Origin: an uncultured bacterium
GTDB lineage: Bacteria; Cyanobacteriota; Vampirovibrionia; Gastranaerophilales; Gastranaerophilaceae
Length of the DNA: 5,523 bases
NCBI GenBank assembly: GCA_902782905.1
Contig: CACZPB010000050.1
Span: forward strand, 1-5,523
Reading direction: 5' to 3'
Shown: piece by piece, positions 1 to 3,600 of the stretch
Layout: every line of letters starts with the position of its first letter
Numbering within the stretch: the stretch's first letter is position 1
Notes under the pieces: generated by a model
Databases searched by the model: none
Told to the model about the DNA's origin: nothing
Seen by the model: only the letters and a program-made list of their open reading frames with translations
Made by a program: the position numbers and the translations under genes

Positions 1-182
1 CCTTTTTCTATAGCTTGATTTATAAATTTTTCACCATCAAAAGATGCCCCTTTTAGCGGCAAATAGAAATCACCTTTTTGAATCGTTCTTGTATCGGTAG
101 AAATTTTGACCTCTTGATTTTCGTCAAAATCACCCCCAAAAACTTCTGCACCTGTTGCTTTTATTAAATCTTTTATTTTCAT
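1..182 (-). CDS. murF: UDP-N-acetylmuramoyl-tripeptide--D-alanyl-D-alanine ligase (MurF), N-terminal part only
   Basis: Only the first 60 codons are in the window; the gene runs off the left edge. The protein begins MKIKDLIKATGAEVFGG and continues with STDTRTIQKGDFYLPLKG and then SFDGEKFINQAIEK. The pattern (S/T)-D-(S/T)-R-x(3)-x-G-D-x(4)-L-K-G-x(3)-DG-x-x-F-(I)-x-x-A is the uridine-nucleotide-binding N-terminal domain of Mur ligases. MurF adds D-Ala-D-Ala to UDP-MurNAc-tripeptide in the cytoplasm, using ATP, as the last cytoplasmic step of the peptide stem. The opening K-I-x-D-L-x-x-A-T-G-x-x-x-x-G and the LKG form favour MurF over MurE, whose N-terminal domain is similar; the ATP-binding centre that would decide is not visible. 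The ATG at 182-180 is supported by an AGAAAGG ribosome binding site 6 nt upstream. The gene faces away from the giant gene, so its transcript probably starts in the 183-632 spacer. Confidence 0.8.
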   Translation of the reverse strand, partial: MKIKDLIKATGAEVFGGDFDENQEVKISTDTRTIQKGDFYLPLKGASFDGEKFINQAIEK

Positions 183-188
183 ATAATA

Positions 189-195
189 CCTTTCT
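189..195 (-). promoter_or_regulatory. Ribosome binding site of murF
   Basis: Read on the minus strand, AGAAAGG precedes the ATG at 182-180 with a 6-nt AT spacer (TATTAT). This fits a Shine-Dalgarno site and fixes the start of the murF-like gene. No convincing -10/-35 pair for murF was found in the spacer; a TAAAAT at 299-294 on minus could be a -10 but lacks a matching -35. Confidence 0.7.
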
Positions 196-215
196 TAATT
201 TTCACCCCTCACTAA

Positions 216-235
216 CTCTCCCCATAAGGGGCGAG
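216..235. repeat. Hairpin: CTC-T-CCCC / GGGG-C-GAG with ATAA loop
   Basis: CCCC (220-223) pairs with GGGG (228-231) around an ATAA loop; after one T/C mismatch, CTC (216-218) pairs with GAG (233-235). It is the first unit of the palindrome cluster. No T-run follows on either strand, so a terminator role is not supported. Confidence 0.6.
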
Positions 236-239
236 AACT

Positions 240-259
240 CCTTCCCCTCACGGGGAAGG
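240..259. repeat. Perfect 8-bp hairpin CCTTCCCC/GGGGAAGG
   Basis: CCTTCCCC (240-247) and GGGGAAGG (252-259) form a perfect 8-bp stem with a TCAC loop. This is the strongest stem-loop of the left half of the cluster. It lies between the murF start and any promoter further upstream, so it could fold in a murF leader RNA. It has no trailing T-run. Confidence 0.75.
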
Positions 260-330
260 TTGGGATGGGGTGTATCACTTCCACCTAACCCATATTTTAA
301 ATTTTGTATTCCTCCCTCCTCGGGAGAGAT

Positions 331-385
331 AAGATTTCTTAACGAAAAAATCTTTCTGTTTTTGATTTTTGAGTTTAGAAATCTT
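331..385. repeat. 9-bp inverted repeat AAGATTTCT ... AGAAATCTT
   Basis: AAGATTTCT (331-339) is the exact reverse complement of AGAAATCTT (377-385), with 37 bp of AT-rich sequence between. It sits in the right half of the cluster next to another stem that begins at 387, which suggests a compound secondary structure or a palindromic element core. Confidence 0.55.
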
Positions 386-386
386 T

Positions 387-426
387 GAGAGGGTGTTATT
401 TTTTTTGAGGTTAATAAAACCCTCTC
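387..426. repeat. Long hairpin GAGAGGGT / ACCCTCTC with extended AT stem
   Basis: GAGAGGGT (387-394) pairs with ACCCTCTC (419-426). After a single G/A mismatch (395/418) the stem continues as TTATT (396-400) with AATAA (413-417), closing on a 12-nt loop that contains a T-run. The run of T is inside the loop rather than after the stem, so a rho-independent terminator is not a good reading. Confidence 0.65.
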
Positions 427-443
427 CCCTACCCTACCTCTCA

Positions 444-466
444 CAAAACAATACTTAATTGTTTTG
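444..466. repeat. Perfect 9-bp hairpin CAAAACAAT/ATTGTTTTG
   Basis: CAAAACAAT (444-452) and ATTGTTTTG (458-466) form a perfect 9-bp stem with the 5-nt loop ACTTA. It is AT-rich, unlike the neighbouring GC-rich stems. Neither strand has a T-tract after it, so it looks like part of the repeat element rather than a terminator. Confidence 0.65.
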
Positions 467-512
467 CTCGGCAGAGTCCCCAAGGGAGGGAATGTTTTAA
501 ATTAATTTTACC

Positions 513-572
513 TTGCCTAAACATGAAAACGCAATTGTAAAGAATTGTAAAAATTGTTTTTCATGTTCTAAA
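513..572 (+). promoter_or_regulatory. Weak sigma-70-like promoter candidates for the giant gene
   Basis: Two pairs fit loosely. TTGCCT (513-518) with a 17-bp spacer and TGTAAA (536-541) matches 4 of 6 consensus bases in each box. TTGTAA (545-550) with a 16-bp spacer and TCTAAA (567-572) also matches 4 of 6 in each. They would give leaders of roughly 85 or 55 nt. In such AT-rich DNA, matches of this quality occur by chance, so neither is firm; the main support is position between the repeat block and the ribosome binding site. Confidence 0.3.
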
Positions 573-601
573 GTTTTTTCTCAAATGTGCCGTAAACATG
601 A
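520..601. promoter_or_regulatory. Possible operator region: three AACATGA sites and three 10-bp-phased AATTGT units
   Basis: AACATGA occurs at 520-526 and 595-601, and inverted (TCATGTT) at 561-567. The first and inverted copies extend to a 10-bp inverted repeat, AACATGAAAA (520-529) against TTTTCATGTT (558-567). Between these arms AATTGT appears at 533-538, 543-548 and 553-558, exactly 10 bp apart, about one helical turn. The arrangement overlaps both promoter candidates and would suit a DNA-binding regulator, though no regulator is named and AT-rich sequence makes some repetition likely by chance. Confidence 0.35.
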
Positions 602-618
602 TTATTGATAAGTAAGAT

Positions 619-624
619 AAAGGA
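619..624 (+). promoter_or_regulatory. Ribosome binding site of the giant gene
   Basis: AAAGGA lies 8 nt before the ATG at 633, which is normal Shine-Dalgarno spacing. An in-frame TAA at 618-620 closes the frame just upstream, so 633 is the first possible ATG of this frame. This supports a full-length N-terminus starting there. Confidence 0.75.
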
Positions 625-632
625 ATGTTTGT

Positions 633-3600
633 ATGAGTGATTTTGAATTAAAGTTATCAAATGGGAAAATGGTTAACCTTAGTGAAATTGCTGAACAAGG
701 GATTAAAAAAGAACAAATAGATAAAGAGTATTGGAATATTTTTGACAAAATTCAAAAGTATGCCAATACAAAAATTACTGAAAATGAGCGCGACAACGAT
801 GAAAATACTTTATCTTCAAAAGAGCTCAGCATATTTTTTGATGCTGTTGAAAACAGAGCAAAGAGACATAACTCCAAAAACCTTGGCAGACGCGAAGCCG
901 GCGGTTTGAGACGTGATATGAATAAGGAATTAGAAGACAGTGACAAATTCCTTAAAAAAGATTTGAAGAGAAAAGATGTTTTGAAGTTTATTAATGCATT
1001 ACTTCCTGAAAACTTAAAGGATTTACCTGACAGAACAGAAACCAAAGAAATTAAGATAGGTGTTACAGAAAGCGTTGAATACAAAGATAACGAACCTGTA
1101 AAGAAAACTGTTGTTGATACAAATTCTGGTGCTATTACAGAATATGATTTGGTGGAAGATGAAGATGGCGAAACAAAAGAAATCAAAAAAAATGAAACCA
1201 TTGAGAAAGACGGCGTAAAAACCATTAATGAATTCGATAATAACGGCAAAATCACTAAAAAAACTGTAACAAAAGATGAAACCGAAACAGAATATGAACA
1301 CAATGATATGGCCGGCGGTCTCATTGTCAAGAAAGAAACAAAAAACAAAGGTAAAGAAAACGAAAAGGTTATAACATACGAAACTCAAAATGGTTATGAA
1401 GTAATTGCGACCGAAGAAGATAAAAGTGAAAACGCCACAACCAAAACTATATACATAACGGATGAAAAACCTGATAAAGACGGTGTTGTACAAATCAGAA
1501 AAGATTCAACAACAGTTATAAAAAATGTTGAAGGCGGTTCTCAAATCATAATGACTCAAAAAGAAGGCGACGAAGGTTATGATGTAACCACTATTACTCA
1601 AGACGGTAAACAAAACACTATAAAATATGACAAAAACGACCAACCGATTGTAAAAGCCCCTGCTGTACAGCATTCAAATGGCGGCAGCAGACATGTATCC
1701 TCAAGAGGCTATGTTGGTGGGGCAAATGCTTCAGGCAAAAGCAGCAGGACTGCAATGTATGAAAGCATGGGCTTAGATTTTAGCTCCGTTTCAAAATACA
1801 AAGGTAAATATGTTGATTTCCAAGTTCCAGTAGGAACAGTAAAGCACGCTCAAAAATGGTCAAGCGGTACTACAAGTGTTGACAATCGTACTGTTTGGGG
1901 AAGTGTTGAACAAGCAAGCAAAAAAGGAAATTTAAAACAAAAGGTTCCTTTTGATACTAACGGATATAATACTTGGAAACAGTCATTATTAAGAACAGTA
2001 GAATACCAAAAACCAAATTATAATAGCGCTAAGTATAAAAATTGGTTAAAAGAACATAACTTTTCAGATTCTCCAAGAGCAAAAAAAGTGTATGCAGAGA
2101 TTCTAAATAAAAATGCTGGGCATGAGTATTATGGCATGCCTTTTGACGAAGTCGGCTATCAGAGTTGGCTTGCTAATCCTAAGCGAAAGTGGAGTGATAC
2201 TGACAAAAACAGAACTCACTATTATTATAATGTTCAAAAACATGATGAAAAATCATTAAAAAAGTACTACTACGACAATGTTCAATCGAAAAAAGCAAGC
2301 ACCGCTGCTACAAGCAAAGGTAAAATCATCGGTGATGTTAAAGGCAAAGGTGTAGATTGCTGGCTGGTTGAATACAAAGGCAAGTATTACTATGTTGACA
2401 AAAAATACAAACAAGCTCGTTCTCCGGAAGCAGTAAAGGCAGAAGTAACACATGCCACTGCCGGTGAAGGGGAAAAAATAACAGCTCAATGTATTATCGG
2501 AGTAGTTCCAACAGGTTTTGAAATGGGCGGCGACATGGAGCTTGTCCAAAATGATAAGGGTGAGTTCATAAATAAATATGGCAAAAAATTTGAAGTTATT
2601 AAAGATAATGGCAAAATATACGCAGTAATGCAACCGAAAGAAGGAAACGAAAAGGACAAAGCCCGCTATAATCAAATCAAAAGTAGGCTTATTCAGGACA
2701 ACAAAGTTATTGAGGGCGAAGATCGACTGATAACAGCAGAAAAAAAGAAAGCAAAATCTATTGCAGACAACTTCCATAATTGGATTAATCAAGGATATAT
2801 GGGAGATAAAGCTGCCAGAGCTATTCTCCAAAACAAAATTTCTTCAGACAATGTTGTAGAATTTCTAAATGAATATGAAAGAAAATACAATCTTAGTGTA
2901 ATTGATGATATTTCTAATCAACTATCCGCTATGAAAACAGAACAAGGTCCAATGTATAAGATTATTTTGGACAAGTTGGTAACCAGAGCAAAAAGAGAAG
3001 GTGTTTCACAAGAACAAATAAATACTTATGTAAACAAATACGACAATGCAAGAAAGAAAGGCGTTCCTGACAATGTTGCAATGACAAACTGCACAAAAGG
3101 TTTGATGGGATTGATTTCCAACAGACATAGTAATGCGAATATGAATAACACAGATGCCGCAAATGATTTAGCTGCAATGTTTGGTGAAGATATTAAAGGT
3201 GCAAAACTGGACGACCTTTCTAGATTTGGAAAAGGCGTAGATGCAGTTCTTGGTATTTTTGGCTGCAAAACCGAAAGCGAAATGAAACAAAAATTAGGTG
3301 CAGCAGCGGGAGTTGCAACTAAATTATCAAAAATTGCCGAAGAAATGAAAAAATTGAATCCGAAATCAGAAGCTTATAAGCTAAAAGCAAAAGAATTCAA
3401 TGGAGTATACAGCAAATATTTTGATGTACCTTTCAGCACAAAAAATATAGCTGCATTCAATGAAACAGCAGGGAAAATTGCAGAATACCAAAGTGCTAAA
3501 AAAGTTTATGACGGGTGCACTGCTGCAATTTACAATCTTCAAAAAATGAACAATTTCATTAATGCAACAAGTACTGTTGAAAAAGCTGCACAAAAAATGC

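Larger units (their letters stand above)
202..490. repeat. Cluster of GC-rich palindromes, probable dispersed intergenic repeat (REP/MITE-like)
   Basis: This block differs sharply from its AT-rich surroundings: it has runs of C, CT and CCC on the plus strand and several perfect or near-perfect hairpins in under 300 bp. The outer CACCCC (203-208) and GGGGTG (267-272) can pair around two inner hairpins. A second half holds a 9-bp inverted repeat (331-339 with 377-385), an 8-bp stem extended by a further 5 bp (387-400 with 413-426) and a 9-bp stem (444-466). Both strands are open for 77-93 codons here, but the translations are low-complexity Pro/Gly/Arg strings (for example PHPNLPREGKEF), as typically arise from translating such intergenic repeats, so no gene is called. 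Whether it is a mobile or multi-copy element cannot be shown from one copy. Confidence 0.55.

Noticed and set aside
444..466. Rho-independent terminator
   Set aside because: The 9-bp stem is perfect but AT-rich and has no T-tract after it on either strand, and with divergent genes no transcript is expected to end here.
155..483. Open frames of 77 codons (plus) and 93 codons (minus) in the spacer
   Set aside because: Both run through the palindrome block, give low-complexity Pro/Gly/Arg translations typical of repeat DNA, and one overlaps the murF start. No convincing ribosome binding site supports them.
202..490. CRISPR array
   Set aside because: The block has palindromes of different sequence and no regularly spaced direct repeats with unique spacers.
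625..636. Three-codon frame ATG-TTT-GTA-TGA whose stop overlaps the giant gene's start
   Set aside because: Its ATG begins directly after the AAAGGA site with no spacer, so it is unlikely to be translated; the overlap is probably chance.
752..1493. Minus-strand open frames of 198 and 156 codons
   Set aside because: They lie antisense to the giant gene and are Ser/Phe/Val-rich, which is what the complement of Lys/Glu/Asp/Thr codons yields. They are shadows of the plus-strand coding bias.
2256..2831. Minus-strand open frame of 191 codons rich in Phe, Cys and Ile
   Set aside because: It is antisense to the giant gene, with a hydrophobic composition that follows from the AT-rich lysine codons opposite. 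No family resemblance is visible.
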